A stretch of DNA of 64,000 nucleotides from a virus. The notes under the pieces were generated by a model. That model saw only the letters and a program-made list of their open reading frames with translations. It did no database searches and was not told the DNA's origin. The position numbers were made by a program, and so were the translations under genes. The DNA is taken from the IMG/VR virus record IMGVR_UViG_3300010158_000061, positions 1 to 64,000 of that record, one strand, 5' to 3'. Shown piece after piece: positions 53,301 to 62,370 of this stretch. Position 1 is the stretch's first letter. Every line of letters starts with the position of its first letter.

Positions 53301-56300
53301 GTTTTGCGTAGTCAGCGGTTGAATTGTAAATGTGTTATTAGTTCTTATAATGTTTAGCGTACGAGTAGGCAATTCTCTTGAATTTTGATCTAACAATAAA
53401 TTTTCTGTAGTTTCAGTGGTTATATTGTCTACAATTGCGCCTGCTCGAGTAACTGTAAGCCCACCGGCCAAAGGATTCAAATTGATAATAGCGTCTGTAT
53501 TCCAGCCTTGCTGACTCCAGTATAAAAATTCGTCAACCATCCTAGGCCAGTCCAACATATAACCATTTGCTCGGTCAGTAAAGGTTAGGCCTTGTGTTTC
53601 TAATAATTTGTTATAGCTCAATAAAAAATCACTTACCGCAGTTTCATTACTGAATACAAATCCATAAGGCACTTGTACCACTGTATCGGTGTAGAAAGTT
53701 GGTACCCTGACAGTTATACCGCCAGCACTATATTCTTGCAATCTGCCCACAGCCTGGCTTTGTAGTATTTCAAAATAGGCTTGAGTAGTCCCGTATCCAA
53801 ATACTGCATATCCACCTGAGACTTTTTGTACAGCCACAGCACTATATCTTATGCTATCAAATGGCTGGTTTTTGTACAATACAATATCGTAACTTTCGTC
53901 TGGAATCATTAATGTTGTGTTTGTTGAATTGGGACTGGATTTTTCAGTAAAAACTTTGATATATTGTTTGTCTGAATAGCTGGCCATACGGTAACATAAT
54001 CTCACATCAAGGTTGTCAAGATCAGCTGTGAGTATTGCTGTGCTATCAATGCCAATTTGTCTGTTAAAATCCACAATCCAATCAATGTAACTGGCTTTGC
54101 TAATTCCGTTGCCATACACTTCAATATTGTTGGCATTTAATCTATAACGTTGATTGTAAAGATATTGATCATAATCTGTATCAAATTTGTACAAATCTCT
54201 ATCAGCAAACAAGGCAAAGAACTTTGCAGGTCTTGTGACTGCCAACACATGCATTACAGAAAATGCATACGCAGAACTGTTCCACCACGATGCTTCAACC
54301 GGCCCGCCATCACCTAGTGCCCAGCTTTTGTTAAATTTGGCGCCAAGACTATAATTGAGCGGTGCCGTTCCAGCTACGCTGTTTAACGGACTTAATAATT
54401 CGCCCTCAGACCCAGTTGGTATAACTGTTGTTAGCCCAGGTCTTGCATAATTAGATTTGTAATATGGTGCTATAGGATCAGCCACATAACCTGCTTCTAG
54501 GTCATCCCACAAGTTCATGTTGTCAGCAGTATACGGTGCTGGGCCATAGGTGTTTTCCCACCAATCTGGTTCAACAGCAAATCCCAGCATTTCCCAAGGA
54601 GTGTAACTAGGTTGTTCGGTGTCATAATAATATCTATAAATTCCACGCCAGGCACCCAATAGTGGTTGATTGTCAAGTCGACCATTTACATTGCTGTAGT
54701 TCCAGGTAAATTCATTGGTGGCAGAGTAGTCTTGTTGTTTATAATCTAGTTTGTTCCATCCGCAATAACTCAAAAAATCTCCGGCAAAAATATTGTTGAT
54801 TTGCTCATAGGTATAACCGGTGTCTCGAAATTCACCAGGGAGTACATCAACCAAAGTCATTGGCACAGGATTGTCATCCAACTTCAAGTTACTGTAAATT
54901 CTAGTTTCAAATTCTAATAGTACTGCATCGCGTATGTCTCCAAACAAAGGAGTTAAACTTCCATCATGTCCTTGTATAAACTCTGTAACACCGTTGCTGA
55001 CAACCCTAGAAACTATAGCTGGCCGAAATGCTGGGTATAATCCCAACTTTGTGGGAGTATTCGGAACAAAGCTGCCATAGGTGGCATTGTATTCGTTGAT
55101 AGTGACCACATCTCCAATGTTAAGCGTAACCAAAATAGTCAGTGTGGGATTAGTCGATACTGTGTAATCACGGCCTCTTTCCAATAGTACATCATTTAAA
55201 TAAACACAAAGTCCAAGATAGTTTGCTGATTTAAAATCATAAACTTGTACAGTGTCAAAAGTGGGTTGTGTGGTGTAACCTACAGTGTAGTTGTTGCTGG
55301 CAAATATTACTCCAGTAGGCAACATATCACTCCAATAAAATGGCTGTGTATCTACTTTGCCAAACGTAATATCTTGTATTGCTGTGTCAAGAATGTTGGC
55401 TGTGTTTTTAAATGCAATATTTTCTTGGGTCAATACTGCATCTAACATTTTGGCTTTGTACTTGATGTATTCGCGACTGTTGTATTGCAAACTAGCAAAA
55501 ATATTAAAATCTGGCGATCTCATGAAATATCCAGCCAATGTCAACGGAGAGCTTTGTTGTAATATAGTTAACCCATAAGGAATAATATTGCCAAGATCTC
55601 TAGTGTTGTTAGAGCCGTTAATTTTGCCTGTTAATGTGATTAAGTTTTGACAGATACTTTCGTAGTGTGTGCGAATTGTTCCCAAAGTAAATGCAGGACT
55701 GTTTGCATTAAGTGGATTACTTTGTAAATTGTCAGGAACTTGGTAGAATCCTACTTTACTAGGTTGGCTGCTTAAAGCTGCCACTTCGATCACATCTGTT
55801 GGTAGGTATGTATTTGTAAGTGTTATTACAGTACTGTCAGTTCCAACGGTATACGTATATAGGCCAGGGTCTAAAAATATACTACCTATATATATTTTAA
55901 TTACAGGAACTGCAATAGAAGATTGTGCATTAACTTCAACGTCTAGCTTGAGTGTGGCACCAGTATATGTAAATTTAAATTGCTGATATATTTGTTGTGG
56001 CACAACTGCACTTTGCCACCCAATTAATTTTTTATAGGCTGTGCGACCTGCATATTGTTGTACTGCTCCAGAGCTGATATCTTGTGTTACGCTAACATTG
56101 TCTACCACATAGATAAACGTATCAACATATAAATTGTTATCAAATACAATGTCACCAACGTTGTTGATGTTTAAATATTGTAATGGCAGTTGTAGTATAG
56201 GATCAAGTATAGTAGTATCACCGACTGCATAACTAAACAGTTTTGAACCTGTAAAATTACTAGACGGATATTTTATTTGATTACCAAAGCTGATGTTATC

Positions 56301-58868
56301 TCTATCATAAACATTAAAAAGTGGTGCTTGTTGAACGTTAGTTTTTTGCTGTGCTTGAATCCATTCAATACCATCATACCAAAAAGTAAGTCCAGCTAAA
56401 GTATTTCCGTTAATACATACTGTGCATTGATCAATTTCTACTGCACCATCATCTGCTTGAGTTAATATTATGATTGGTTGTGCTATCAATGGTTCAACTG
56501 TGTCTGGAGTAGCAAAATTTACTATATAAATTTTGTTGCGTACATTTTCGTCTTCGTCAACAGCAAAAATAACTCGTGAACCTTCAACAAATGTATACCC
56601 ATCAACTGTGTAACTAGTAGAGCCTTCAACATTGCTAAATGCATCAGTTTGTGTTAGATCTATGATATCTACAGGGGCCTTGCCTTCTGTACCCATGTCC
56701 CATAATCTTATGCCTGAGCGGAATTGTATGATGGGTCGTTTGGCTCTATAGTTGTTGTCAAAATTAACACTGGTTTTATTGTATTCAGCCGTGGCATTGA
56801 TTACATCAATATGAAACCAACGATTACTTCTAGTCCATGCATTTAAATCTTTACTAGCACGACTGATGGTCAAATAATCCGTTTTGGTGGGAGAAAATGT
56901 TTGAGTAGCCGAGTCTTCAGCATAGGGTTCGTAAATAGTAAAATTATCTACAGGTAACAACTCAATTGCTGTACCAACTCCACTCACGTAATATTCATGA
57001 TCACTAATAGCAATCGCGTTCATAGTACCAGTACCCAACTCTAATGTTACTACTATACCATTTTTTGTTTCACTTATGGTAAATTTTTGTTTATTAGCCG
57101 AAATTGTTCTAACATAATAAGTTTGTCCAACGGTAATACCGCCCAGCGTAGGAGACAAAAATAAAATTTCTTGGCCTACATACAAGTCCTTGGCTCCAGA
57201 TGATGTAATATAATTTGTACCGGCTGCAGTTTGAGTGCATACTAAAGTTGTTGTGCCCGATTTATAACTAATCGGGGTTACTTCTCCGGTAAATTTCACT
57301 TTTAGTCCATTAGTAAACGCTACACCATTGGGGCTAATATAATTTTTCTTGCCAATAATTTGATCTATGTCTAATATCACAGCACTTGTAGATTCTGACA
57401 ATTTGATTATGCCAAATATTTCTGGATCAGTGCCATCTTGGTAGTACAAGGTATCTTGAGCCGCAGTCAACAAAGGAATTTGCTGAATTTTATTGTCTGG
57501 AGTTTTGTACCATTGGGTGTTACTGTAGGTGATACCAAATAAAATAGTAAATTTTTCTAAAGTGTTAATGGTAGCAATTTCACTTACTTGCAAATAATCT
57601 ATCCCATCAACTGTGTTGTATGTAATTTGATACTTGTTTACATATTCTGGCTGGTCAACAAACACCAAAGTACGAGTGTTGAGGTTTGTTGTGCCGTCAA
57701 TACCACCTGTAGCAATAATAAAATCAACCAAGGGTTGCCCATTAATGTCATCATAATTCATTGATGTCACTATATCTATTGTGCCGATACTGGTTAAATT
57801 ATAATAAAAATTTTGTGCAGTTTTTTGTGGCACGTTGAATACCACCGTGCCTAGATCTTCACCATTGTTGGTTACTCCCACCACATCTCTACTGCTTATA
57901 TTAGGCGCAAAAGGTAAATCACCACCGACACCGGGTGCAGTTTGTATCCAAAACCCTGGACCTGTACCGGGTGTGTTATTGACAATGTTTAACACACCTT
58001 GCATGTTTTGTTGATTTTCGCTGGCATAATACAATGTGTCTGGAGCATCTTGTGGCACAACAAATGTTATCAGTCCGGTGGCAGCACCGTTGCGGGTCAC
58101 TCCTGAATTATAAGTTTGTCCTTGACCGGTTACTGGTGCTGTTTTAATCCAAAAAGGGAATACGCCACCAAGTGTTAGATTAAACACATAGGTATTTCCA
58201 CGGGCTAAAGTTAGTGCAGGGTTTGATTGACCATCTATTACATAGGCCGAAATCCCCAAATTTTGTACTCGATAATTTACTGTTTCTTTTTGATTTTGTG
58301 CTACCTGAAATGTGTAACTTCCGCCACGTATTAATTCAATTGCGGGGTTCTCTCCGTCTACGCCAGAAAAAGTATAAACACCGTTCTCTCTATTGACCAC
58401 AAAGTTGTCGGTCGTTGAAATTTCTGTAGCCGATACATCAACTACTGCCGGACCGTCGGGCAACCAAAAATACTGGCTAAAGTTTACAAATGTATCAAAA
58501 TCAACAAACGGATCCCAGGAATAGTAATCGCTAGAATACAACAAGTCGGGTCGACTGCTGATACCACCCTGAAATCCTATTGCATCATTGAGTCCAGGAT
58601 AGGTGATGGCGTTTTTAATAGTGTCAGTTTCTGGTACCAAACTGACCACACCGGGCTCAAGTTGATAATTGGCTCTAGTGGCAGTAGGCTCAATTACATA
58701 TTTGTCATTAGGGTTAATTCCCGGACCAACTGTACGACCAATGAAACCTTGAGTCTTTTTAAAACTGGGCTCTTGTATTAACTGATCCAATGTGGCTGCC
58801 AAGAATTGTTTGTTGGCATCAGTTTGAAATATTTCAGGAAGAAAATCTACACTGCGTACTTTTGCCAT
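44370..58868 (-). CDS. Giant baseplate/tail structural protein (4,832 aa) in the gp7 position
   Basis: The 14.5-kb frame is unbroken. The first about 150 residues (MAKVRSVDFLPEIFQTDANK, then YFWLPDGPAV) look like the opening of large structural proteins in aquatic T4-like phages. About residues 2,330-3,070 contain seven copies of an FG-GAP-like unit ([FY]G-SV...V-VGAP...G-VYVY). Elsewhere a beta unit (VKVNTVLWRPNIDYTLSG) recurs at least eight times, and GSGYTNAPTVVFTG-type repeats lie near residue 3,780. It directly follows the gp6-like gene with a TAATG overlap. T4 gp7 is about 1,030 residues, so this would be a hugely expanded equivalent or a fusion with fibre modules. Virion location is inferred from position. 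Confidence 0.82.
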   Translation of the reverse strand: MAKVRSVDFLPEIFQTDANKQFLAATLDQLIQEPSFKKTQGFIGRTVGPGINPNDKYVIEPTATRANYQLEPGVVSLVPETDTIKNAITYPGLNDAIGFQGGISSRPDLLYSSDYYSWDPFVDFDTFVNFSQYFWLPDGPAVVDVSATEISTTDNFVVNRENGVYTFSGVDGENPAIELIRGGSYTFQVAQNQKETVNYRVQNLGISAYVIDGQSNPALTLARGNTYVFNLTLGGVFPFWIKTAPVTGQGQTYNSGVTRNGAATGLITFVVPQDAPDTLYYASENQQNMQGVLNIVNNTPGTGPGFWIQTAPGVGGDLPFAPNISSRDVVGVTNNGEDLGTVVFNVPQKTAQNFYYNLTSIGTIDIVTSMNYDDINGQPLVDFIIATGGIDGTTNLNTRTLVFVDQPEYVNKYQITYNTVDGIDYLQVSEIATINTLEKFTILFGITYSNTQWYKTPDNKIQQIPLLTAAQDTLYYQDGTDPEIFGIIKLSESTSAVILDIDQIIGKKNYISPNGVAFTNGLKVKFTGEVTPISYKSGTTTLVCTQTAAGTNYITSSGAKDLYVGQEILFLSPTLGGITVGQTYYVRTISANKQKFTISETKNGIVVTLELGTGTMNAIAISDHEYYVSGVGTAIELLPVDNFTIYEPYAEDSATQTFSPTKTDYLTISRASKDLNAWTRSNRWFHIDVINATAEYNKTSVNFDNNYRAKRPIIQFRSGIRLWDMGTEGKAPVDIIDLTQTDAFSNVEGSTSYTVDGYTFVEGSRVIFAVDEDENVRNKIYIVNFATPDTVEPLIAQPIIILTQADDGAVEIDQCTVCINGNTLAGLTFWYDGIEWIQAQQKTNVQQAPLFNVYDRDNISFGNQIKYPSSNFTGSKLFSYAVGDTTILDPILQLPLQYLNINNVGDIVFDNNLYVDTFIYVVDNVSVTQDISSGAVQQYAGRTAYKKLIGWQSAVVPQQIYQQFKFTYTGATLKLDVEVNAQSSIAVPVIKIYIGSIFLDPGLYTYTVGTDSTVITLTNTYLPTDVIEVAALSSQPSKVGFYQVPDNLQSNPLNANSPAFTLGTIRTHYESICQNLITLTGKINGSNNTRDLGNIIPYGLTILQQSSPLTLAGYFMRSPDFNIFASLQYNSREYIKYKAKMLDAVLTQENIAFKNTANILDTAIQDITFGKVDTQPFYWSDMLPTGVIFASNNYTVGYTTQPTFDTVQVYDFKSANYLGLCVYLNDVLLERGRDYTVSTNPTLTILVTLNIGDVVTINEYNATYGSFVPNTPTKLGLYPAFRPAIVSRVVSNGVTEFIQGHDGSLTPLFGDIRDAVLLEFETRIYSNLKLDDNPVPMTLVDVLPGEFRDTGYTYEQINNIFAGDFLSYCGWNKLDYKQQDYSATNEFTWNYSNVNGRLDNQPLLGAWRGIYRYYYDTEQPSYTPWEMLGFAVEPDWWENTYGPAPYTADNMNLWDDLEAGYVADPIAPYYKSNYARPGLTTVIPTGSEGELLSPLNSVAGTAPLNYSLGAKFNKSWALGDGGPVEASWWNSSAYAFSVMHVLAVTRPAKFFALFADRDLYKFDTDYDQYLYNQRYRLNANNIEVYGNGISKASYIDWIVDFNRQIGIDSTAILTADLDNLDVRLCYRMASYSDKQYIKVFTEKSSPNSTNTTLMIPDESYDIVLYKNQPFDSIRYSAVAVQKVSGGYAVFGYGTTQAYFEILQSQAVGRLQEYSAGGITVRVPTFYTDTVVQVPYGFVFSNETAVSDFLLSYNKLLETQGLTFTDRANGYMLDWPRMVDEFLYWSQQGWNTDAIINLNPLAGGLTVTRAGAIVDNITTETTENLLLDQNSRELPTRTLNIIRTNNTFTIQPLTTQNISFIDLRFTNYEHMIVLSNKSAFGDLIYDPTTGARQNRLNLVAVTTADWNGTIDTPGFILNQNNVEEWTGLRTYSKGELVKYKNVYWSALKIVQPGVKFNFDDWTQSNYTQTEIGLLPNIANKANQLVNSYNINTANIELDNDLLSYGLIGFKPRQYMAALNLDDVSQVNVYKQFLDTKGTILSAELFKSANLSKEAADYTIYENWAVQRAIYGANANRSFFELRLDRALLSSNPSLVQVIVPGQESLADQTIFLSDVWKQSYKLTSPNILPTTTELPTDTGLPTAGYVNVNDADIKVFDISNNSSLNANIDSIEVGTSIWVAKINNYDWNIYRAQAVPGQIQHVCDNLNGTSRVIFSGNHGLVAGNKLIIKFFDVEINGVYQVLSVLDLTTVNIAFAFSPTSRRTVANGTGIGLTLQTMRVSQASDVVNLPYANDILPGARVWIDNNGDGLWEVLEKNTVFSSVVSLEPQILAPNEQYGASVAQGRNQAALLVGSPNYNSSHGGVYVYVPGYDGQYISPLEGEDAILSLSDPVQDMGDRGFGNAIDFGNRTWAVAGASASLSGSPTGNIANTGSACVVYRDPVLGGNGSTPYTTWQLLNPLGGGYTGAEFGYSVAMSLDERWMYIGAPGYNSGVGTVYAYGYVDWQEQSTSAVADGATTTYIINNAIQINDAWQVQVTVNTVVQTPGVDFTVAGNFSTVTFTTPPADGLLIKFARWDSFQLPLLTATFDLAHGIDDQGRKVGLFNVKANNIDSFSVKVNTVLWRPNIDYTLSGTTLTFVTTLGPGDYAVVSSKGYYTLSATLNPVTYGITSGLRVGQSVSCSTDGRQVIIGASNSTVSSKTEAGEVFVFNRNVQKFVKNDDSTNAYTVLGTISGPISVLVNNQFLINQTNSVISTSDASNSFTVYGNTVTIYKTLNVGDIIEIETNYFPQPQVVTQNTVAEFCNFGSALDMCSNDCSIYVGEPQSSQQIFKGGVVERFVNQSRIYGTITATVANPTLIAGDTISINNFEVEVPASNPTVQGLADQINGIPVGSQTGVPNVLATVSASGYLTLSVKNPDATSPFNKLQVAPGAVSYGNGVFSLLGLNNFVWTQTIESPYPVEYAGFGSSLNIDDSAVNLVVGCPKGSLYLITIFDDGTTFFDAGTTIFFSLFIQSGAVYTYDYLPSSTSTLSNPGKFVFGQQVNNTDVAPYDAYGTAVNYTSGFLVAGAPKNDAGDSSLNYGAVFVFENSNKAPAWGIKQIQQPTVDVRLLNSVFLYDKITGAKTEFLDFINPLQGKILGAAKQNINYIGAIDPASYNIGSNNIRGTTWFADHVGEVWWDTSTVRFIDPNQDNITYASRRWAQLFPGSVVDVYQWVVSSTPPSNYTGEGTPYSTLSYTLNTRLTKDGTFATEYYFWVRDITVTSTKVNKTLPISTIASYITDPKASGIPYMAPINSSTIALYNSANYIAASDTVVSIEFDRELTDDNVHVEYELFPQDNPDGILSDNLYLKSQDSFCGVDSFGNKVPDPKLTPADRYGALFRPRQSTFVDRFEALRNYLTRANKILAQYPITEIRTFQLLGASEPEPPQTEIIDGNTITNWNLQVDNLEILGFQNIYSVPLGYKYLVNTDSSQRGLWTIYTVETSDVVVGERILKLTQVQGYNTPAYWSYIDWVKPGYNAGVKILTKVPAYSALATLSVPVGSSVEVIANAQGQYEIYLLTDIGWERVVLQNGTVEISAEIWDYQLGRFGFDIEVFDAQYFDQEPTTETRYIIRALNEEILIDELAIERNRLITLMFNFVLSEFSAPEWLVKTSLIDVNHRIRQLIPYQNYVRDNQEFVLDYIKEVKPYHVTIREFNLQYDGFGKFFGDMNDFDLPAYYNTSLITPKYTSPILLPYAQSDAFNSALTTESNVPSISTLWSDWPYNQWYNNYLLKVTSVTVITSGSGYTNAPTVVFTGDAVVPATGVAIINSFGQVASVVITDGGSGYSATPTVTFSGGNGVGVVATGYTVMNYDVVTSTYTGLVRSIKTTIKYDRFQYFSDVQDWNESGTYRDGTLVRYDNRVWKASSLDSTAVVGPNFNLEDWKLVPARELSGIDRTQGYYVPGVNEPGMDLPLLIDGIAYPGVQVYGNYFLGDPTATDAIYQSEFTDATLGKLPSDINVDGGEFIGLYEGHSPEELVNGAEFDTLDMRVYTRPGADWNRDGHGFQTSSIRYTYNSVITDTFSWAGVVNTPVQVLVSNMTTNLDLTAGIDYTIDWDHQTITVLEVYNSARGNYTVANGDLLNINVYEIGGGSQLYRANYMGENVGSSVVIPVNSSEILSLAIFVNGAITSGATWEPYTASTDWNINDSYVTLDVVNYEGVYYRALQDTIPGITLNNFLYWLEFTPILESLVDFGTTYGVGDGISLTAFGVSTIDAGYFVIGRQYTITELGTTNFVSVGAASNTVGVTFTATGVGSGTGKASTNYEWSTPQSQTFIATAATVSTKTITLTNSMQGTNPANLIVTQNGKRLIPAAGIEWIGDDSSVSFGLPQRITIGQDQINPATDITVWIDNILQPQTYGLNIGTYIVTPWTGSNTPGRQVVFSLPPPSGAIILISESTQADYSVVSNQLTIAPIVNLNDIFNITTWNDTSQQFPLTMVFIGPTVTGLTLAEGFASTNYSPASADNYPGSFDYAVGIAINTNNFYLERTGVLASRLWVTLDGYRLFEGRDFIVTYQDATDNNPAGDYLILSSGIINSAQVLVVTEFTSSIVPDAIAFRIFQDMRGVQATYRITLDTTTILTQDLSATDDIIYVQNSLALAEPNLSLGKFGVIIIDGERIMYRVRNVALNTVSGLFRGTAGTAAADHITDTNVYNMNRVNLLPEPLQNYIVSDSSTGDGSTTIFYAPSIDVGTFDDSTVEVDAIEVYVGGIRQYAYSDTSATSQYRWVISQFDPVAIEFVVDGAEYPALEAPPAGIDVTILVRQCATTWYQLGVGTPSNGIALQDTDTQAARFLRGL
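49650..51880 (-). other. Region encoding a predicted seven-bladed FG-GAP beta-propeller
   Basis: Within the giant protein seven units begin YGASVAQG, FGNAIDFG, FGYSVAMS, VGQSVSCS, FGSALDMC, FGSSLNID and YGTAVNYT. Each leads into a VxVGxP strand and most into a GxVYVY strand. Seven is the number of blades in integrin-type propellers. A large insert lies between the third and fourth units. The blade borders are approximate. Confidence 0.65.
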
Positions 58869-61800
58869 TAAATTACTCCACTACCTGGTGCAGTACGCAA
58901 GTTGGTACTGGTCAATGCTTCAATAACTTCAATATTGTTGATTGTAGCACCATTAACAAATATTTCATAAGGCTCGGAACGTATTTCGTAAAGATCTCCA
59001 AAATACTTTTGTGAATTCAATGGCACTAATACCACCGAACTAATAATTGTACCAAGTTGTCTGTGCAAGTAAGCCGCAAGTTCACTAAAATAAAAAGTGT
59101 CACCAAAGTTCCATTTATCGATTGAAAAATAATCGTTCATGGCAGCTACCACAGTGCTTTTGATTTCGCTGGAGCTGGCTGTAGAGTTCGAAGCCCTGAT
59201 CACTTTAATTGTGGCACGAAGATTTTGTGCGGCTTTTTCGCCAAATAAAGGTTTGAATACTACTGAATTTAACACAATGTTGTCACTGATCATTTTGTAA
59301 TCTTGTAAACCCTGATATGCTGTGCTCAATTCATCAATTGTGGGCATTGTGGGTGCTGGCACAGTATTGGTGGTATCTCTGATCCAGTTTTGATATGCAG
59401 TATAATAGCTCAGTGTCACCACATACAAGTCAATAATATTTGTAGTACCTGGATCAATGCGATTGGTCAGAGTTGAATTATGACGATATTGATAATACAG
59501 TTGCTGGCGCCCAGTTCTTGCGACCCATTCGCTAGAAACATCAATTAAGGTTCTAACTCCAGCTGTGCTTAACGACAACTGGTAAAATGCATCTTCAGAG
59601 TAGGCATAAAATACCTGTCCTGGACTCCACTCAGTTGTAACTACTGCAATATCATTATAGGTAGGGTAGTCACTAGTGACAACACCTGCTTCTACTAACA
59701 AATACCTTTGTAAATTATCAAAGTCCACAGTTTTTTGCAAGTATATATATTTTTGTGTTGGATTGGTATCAGGAGCAACAATTTCGTTAAAAAAGTCAGG
59801 ATTATCAGGCACGCCATCATTGTCGCTGTCGCGATATCCTACTAGCACCTGGAAATCATCAACATAGCCGTCACTCTCAACTGGCTGGCCAGTAATAGTC
59901 ATAATGATATCACCGGGCAAGTGATTGGTAGAATCAGGTTGTGTATTCACTGCAAGACAATTAATAAAATCTTTAATCACAGTTCCTGTGCGGGAATCAT
60001 ACACCATCTCGCCGACATTTTGATTGAAAAAGAATCTTGTTTGTAACACACTTCCAAAATTATAAGCTAGTCCACGGAAGGTGACGGTGTAGTTTTGATT
60101 TTGCACAACAAATTGAACCATCCAACTGGCATCTAAGTTTGTGCCTGATGTATTTCCTGCGTATGTTTGGTCCCAGGTGGCATCTGCCGCAAGGTTTGTA
60201 CTGGTAATCAAATACCATGAGTACGGTACCCCAGTAATGTCGCCATCGTTGTCGTAACCAATACCAAAGTTACGATTCAATAAAATTTGTTCTGCAATGG
60301 CTAATTCTAAAGACTGTGGCAAATCGGTTACAAAAAGTGGAATAATAGTATCAACTATAGCACCAGTGGGTACAAAGTTATTGAGCGAGACTGGGCCTGC
60401 TCCTGACGGTAAATTGCCAAGTCCGTTATTGTACCCAGTGCCAACAATTTCTTGGGGACTAGCCCAGATTTCTAATGTTTGATCTGCTGAGGTTGGTGTA
60501 CCTTGTTGAAGTTTGTTGTTTTTGTCAAAGTAGTAACCGGTGGGTGGAACAAATTTTATCAAACTACCCACTGCCACATATTTAAAATTTGTAGTAGTTG
60601 TAAATCCTACCGGTATCGGCGAGCCATTTGGCCATGTAGTAGAATAAGTTGTGTTTCTAAAATATCCTGTGGTTTCGTTGGCCAAGGTGGTGCTTTGAAC
60701 CCAGTTAGCTCCTGTTACCCAAGTAGTGCCACCATATGTGGGCAATGTTGTTGAAGTTACTCTGGGAAAATTAGCATAATAGAATTGACGAGTAGTAGTT
60801 TCAGCCAACTTAGGCTGAAACTGATTAGTAATTGCATCGGCAATTTCGTTACGGTTGATCCACGAAAACAATATTGTAGGTAATATGTTTTGTTCCCATA
60901 ATCCGCCATCAGTACCAAAACTATTAGTACTAGAATACTTGCCGGTGTTATCAACTAAATCAAGATAACGACTGGTACCAATACTTGCACGATTCAATGC
61001 TTTAGATTTTACAATACTATTGTATTGTGTGTAGGGAAAAAGGTTGTAGTCTTCACCGTTAACCATGCGATTTTGTGTGTAATATCTGGCCGGTGCACGT
61101 TGTTTGATAGCATCAATACTTTCACGTGCCTGGCTATTTGATACAGGACGAGTAATGCCACAGGTGAATGTCAGTGTTTCTAAATTACCTGCACGACTAA
61201 TATAGCTAATAGGAATATTAACTGACTGCATTTCTTCAGGATTAATAATGTATTGCAATCCGTTACTTGCACGAACATAGGCACGGAATGTGCCTACTGG
61301 AATTTGTGAAAACACACCATCACCAAATATCATGGTAATTTGATCATTGGTTCTTGATGTAACAGAGTAGATAGGTCTTGTATCTGTAGCTACTTGCTCG
61401 CCTGCGGCCGCATAGATATTTTCTGTATAATCCCATTCACGATTTATATTACCCACATTGTCTAATTGAAACAACCAACGGTCTTCGTTATTGACGCCTT
61501 CGATGTTGATGTTTACCGTGCGATTGCTCACACGCTCGCCAAGGTTAAAGTCTTGATTTTGCAAAACACCTTGTTTGAACATGAAAAAGTAACCAGTATT
61601 AGCTGATTGAAATCCTAGACTATCGTTACGAAATAACACGTTAAAAGGCACATTTGGTCTTGGTGATGGCTCATAAAGATAATCTCGGCCTACAGAAGTT
61701 GAGGTCATTGCTTCAAATGGCATGCTTACACCATCCACTGTGGCTGTATATGGCACAACAGGAAGATATCCGGGTACCAAATTGACCGCATATTCGTCTG

Positions 61801-62350
61801 TGCGAATGCCCAAAATTGTTTGGCGATTGCCAGGTCTACCCACTCGTTGTGTGTCTACTAGACTAGCATTGATAATTGTAGTGAATTGTTCTTGCCAATC
61901 AGGATTGGTTTGATCTGCCCAATCTACTGTGACATTGGAAAGATTTATACCATTGTAATCTATAACATTTTCTGTTGTGTTAACTGAAAATACTTTTAAC
62001 AAGCCTTGTGCGGCAATGTTACGCTTGGCTGTGTAGCCCACTAAATTTGCTAAACGCACAACACTATCTCTACGCTCAGCAGTATCCATGTAGTTTTCGC
62101 GAGTATTCAAGTCTGTGCGGAATGCTAGAGCCTGGCCCATAAATGCAATGACATCCAAAAGAGCAATATATTCTGACGATTCAATGTAGTCATTGAATGT
62201 TTCTGGGTAGTACAAGCGCAGATAATCAACAAAACTCTTGCGTAAGGTTTCAAAATCATAACTTTGAAAGTCTGCTTCGCGATAGGTTTGGTAGATTTGT
62301 TTCCAATCTTCTACACCAAATATCGCTGTTTGTCTTGTGGTTTTTGCCAT
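58868..62350 (-). CDS. Baseplate wedge protein, T4 gp6-like (1,160 aa)
   Basis: The N-terminal part has FVDYLRLYYPETFNDYIESS, then YIALLDVIAFMGQALAFRTD and a TAERRDSVVRLANLVGYTAKR run. This is a hallmark of gp6-like and gpJ-like baseplate wedge proteins. A later IFGDGVFSQIPVGT is also typical. gp6 forms the inner ring of the baseplate and clamps gp25 and gp53. T4 gp6 is 660 residues, so this one is almost twice as long, mainly through inserts in its middle. It is followed by the giant gene with a TAATG overlap and preceded by gp25. A late-type promoter is at 62371. Confidence 0.9.
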   Translation of the reverse strand: MAKTTRQTAIFGVEDWKQIYQTYREADFQSYDFETLRKSFVDYLRLYYPETFNDYIESSEYIALLDVIAFMGQALAFRTDLNTRENYMDTAERRDSVVRLANLVGYTAKRNIAAQGLLKVFSVNTTENVIDYNGINLSNVTVDWADQTNPDWQEQFTTIINASLVDTQRVGRPGNRQTILGIRTDEYAVNLVPGYLPVVPYTATVDGVSMPFEAMTSTSVGRDYLYEPSPRPNVPFNVLFRNDSLGFQSANTGYFFMFKQGVLQNQDFNLGERVSNRTVNINIEGVNNEDRWLFQLDNVGNINREWDYTENIYAAAGEQVATDTRPIYSVTSRTNDQITMIFGDGVFSQIPVGTFRAYVRASNGLQYIINPEEMQSVNIPISYISRAGNLETLTFTCGITRPVSNSQARESIDAIKQRAPARYYTQNRMVNGEDYNLFPYTQYNSIVKSKALNRASIGTSRYLDLVDNTGKYSSTNSFGTDGGLWEQNILPTILFSWINRNEIADAITNQFQPKLAETTTRQFYYANFPRVTSTTLPTYGGTTWVTGANWVQSTTLANETTGYFRNTTYSTTWPNGSPIPVGFTTTTNFKYVAVGSLIKFVPPTGYYFDKNNKLQQGTPTSADQTLEIWASPQEIVGTGYNNGLGNLPSGAGPVSLNNFVPTGAIVDTIIPLFVTDLPQSLELAIAEQILLNRNFGIGYDNDGDITGVPYSWYLITSTNLAADATWDQTYAGNTSGTNLDASWMVQFVVQNQNYTVTFRGLAYNFGSVLQTRFFFNQNVGEMVYDSRTGTVIKDFINCLAVNTQPDSTNHLPGDIIMTITGQPVESDGYVDDFQVLVGYRDSDNDGVPDNPDFFNEIVAPDTNPTQKYIYLQKTVDFDNLQRYLLVEAGVVTSDYPTYNDIAVVTTEWSPGQVFYAYSEDAFYQLSLSTAGVRTLIDVSSEWVARTGRQQLYYQYRHNSTLTNRIDPGTTNIIDLYVVTLSYYTAYQNWIRDTTNTVPAPTMPTIDELSTAYQGLQDYKMISDNIVLNSVVFKPLFGEKAAQNLRATIKVIRASNSTASSSEIKSTVVAAMNDYFSIDKWNFGDTFYFSELAAYLHRQLGTIISSVVLVPLNSQKYFGDLYEIRSEPYEIFVNGATINNIEVIEALTSTNLRTAPGSGVI

Positions 62351-62370
62351 TTGTCTGCGCCTCTATCTTT

